Assembly: GCA_947474205.1 (NCBI GenBank)
Contig: CANJIC010000092.1
Coordinates: 1 to 7,523 of the forward strand
Source: Planctomycetaceae bacterium
Lineage (GTDB): Bacteria; Planctomycetota; Phycisphaerae; Phycisphaerales; SM1A02
Direction: 5' to 3'
Length of the DNA stretch: 7,523 nt
Shown here: in pieces, positions 7,023-7,523 of the stretch
Layout of the letters: every line of letters begins with the position of its first letter
How positions within the stretch are numbered: the first letter of the stretch is position 1
Position numbers and translations under genes: made by a program
Notes under the pieces: model-generated
Seen by the model: the letters and a program-made list of their open reading frames with translations, nothing else
Told to the model about the DNA's origin: nothing
Databases searched by the model: none

Positions 7023-7523
7023 CTAAATCAATGGAACTTTTGTGGAAATATTGTGCGCCGGCGACGTGTTGAGTTGCACCAATTGCTCTTGTTTTTGCTG
7101 CGCACCTGTGGAATCCACAAAGTCGCTGTGGCAAGAAGCCTTGGACTCAACCGCGCCAACCGCCGCCTTGGTTTTGGAAGCAAGCTTGTGAATTTCCTCG
7201 GGCGAAAGCACGCCACGCTTGGTAAGAACTTCTTGCTGCTCTGGCGTCAGCGCCGCGCTGAGCACTGGTTTATCGCGGCGATACTCCTCGCTCTTGCCAC
7301 TGGCAAATTCCTGAATTTCTTTGCTTATGCGAACGCTGCACCAATCATGTCCGCACATGGCGCAGAAATCCGTGTCCACATCCAAGTCCTCATCGTGATA
7401 GGCGCGGGCGGTGTCGGGATCAAATGACAACTCAAAATGTTTCTGCCAGTTCAACGCGGCGCGCGCCTTGGTGAGTTCATCGTCGCGATCGCGCGTGCCT
7501 GGAATTCCAAGCGCGACATCGGC
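7023..7523 (-). CDS. thiC: Phosphomethylpyrimidine synthase, C-terminal 166 residues (cut by window edge)
   Basis: ThiC is the radical SAM enzyme that rearranges aminoimidazole ribotide into hydroxymethylpyrimidine phosphate for thiamine synthesis. The frame runs without a stop from the window edge to TAG at 7025-7023. The visible part has the family segment LGIPGTRDRDDELTKARAAL (5-24), then NWQKHFELSFDPDTARAYHD (25-44) and FCAMCGHDWCSV with the 4Fe-4S cysteines C54, C57 and C62 (CxxCxxxxC). A TTG at 7454 is only an internal leucine, as the homology continues upstream of it. About 104 residues follow the last cluster cysteine, compared with about 40 in E. coli ThiC. This gives a hydrophilic tail with LTPEQQEVLTKRGVLSPEEI (92-111) and a CHSD motif (131-134). 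The 5' end, where a TPP riboswitch would lie, is outside the window. Confidence 0.95.
   Translation of the reverse strand, partial: ADVALGIPGTRDRDDELTKARAALNWQKHFELSFDPDTARAYHDEDLDVDTDFCAMCGHDWCSVRISKEIQEFASGKSEEYRRDKPVLSAALTPEQQEVLTKRGVLSPEEIHKLASKTKAAVGAVESKASCHSDFVDSTGAQQKQEQLVQLNTSPAHNISTKVPLI

Noticed and set aside
7023..7454. Separate 143-residue gene starting at TTG 7454
   Set aside because: ThiC homology continues upstream of this codon to the window edge in the same frame, so it is an internal leucine of thiC.

Overview
The window looks like a stretch of bacterial core-metabolism chromosome. It is densely coded, of moderate GC with many GCGC-type motifs, and shows no mobile-element, phage, CRISPR, tRNA or rRNA signal. 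The bifunctional type I dehydroquinase/shikimate dehydrogenase fusion, the ThiC tail of the FCAMCGHDWC type and the small DUF5658-like membrane protein make me lean towards Planctomycetota or a related PVC-type bacterium. That placement is inferred from protein features only.

Left part, minus strand (1-3425): a tightly packed three-gene unit reading right to left. It holds aroDE (fused 3-dehydroquinate dehydratase and shikimate dehydrogenase), a Spinster-like MFS transporter whose ATG overlaps the aroDE stop (ATGA), and the first 96 codons of aroC (chorismate synthase), cut by the window edge. The two enzymes supply three steps of the shikimate pathway: dehydroquinate to dehydroshikimate to shikimate, and EPSP to chorismate. 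The transporter between them is the unexplained member.

Middle, plus strand (3578-6518): after a 152-base divergent gap come a 205-residue protein that I can only tentatively link to DUF2470/PNPOx-like folds, then phenylalanine 4-hydroxylase (strong AGGAG ribosome binding site, complete iron ligands). A 130-base gap follows, then a complete metal-dependent Xaa-Pro aminopeptidase (M24B). Genes for making the chorismate precursor of phenylalanine thus sit back to back with a gene that turns phenylalanine into tyrosine.

Right part, minus strand (6583-7523): the 3' end of thiC (thiamine pyrimidine synthesis) with its 4Fe-4S cysteine cluster and an unusually long C-terminal tail. It is followed 35 bases later by a three-helix membrane protein. 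This unit converges on pepP across a 64-base gap.

No obviously new multi-gene system is visible. The points most worth a second look are the transporter embedded in the shikimate operon, the insertion and tail in AroDE, the ThiC tail, and the unassigned gene paired with phenylalanine hydroxylase.
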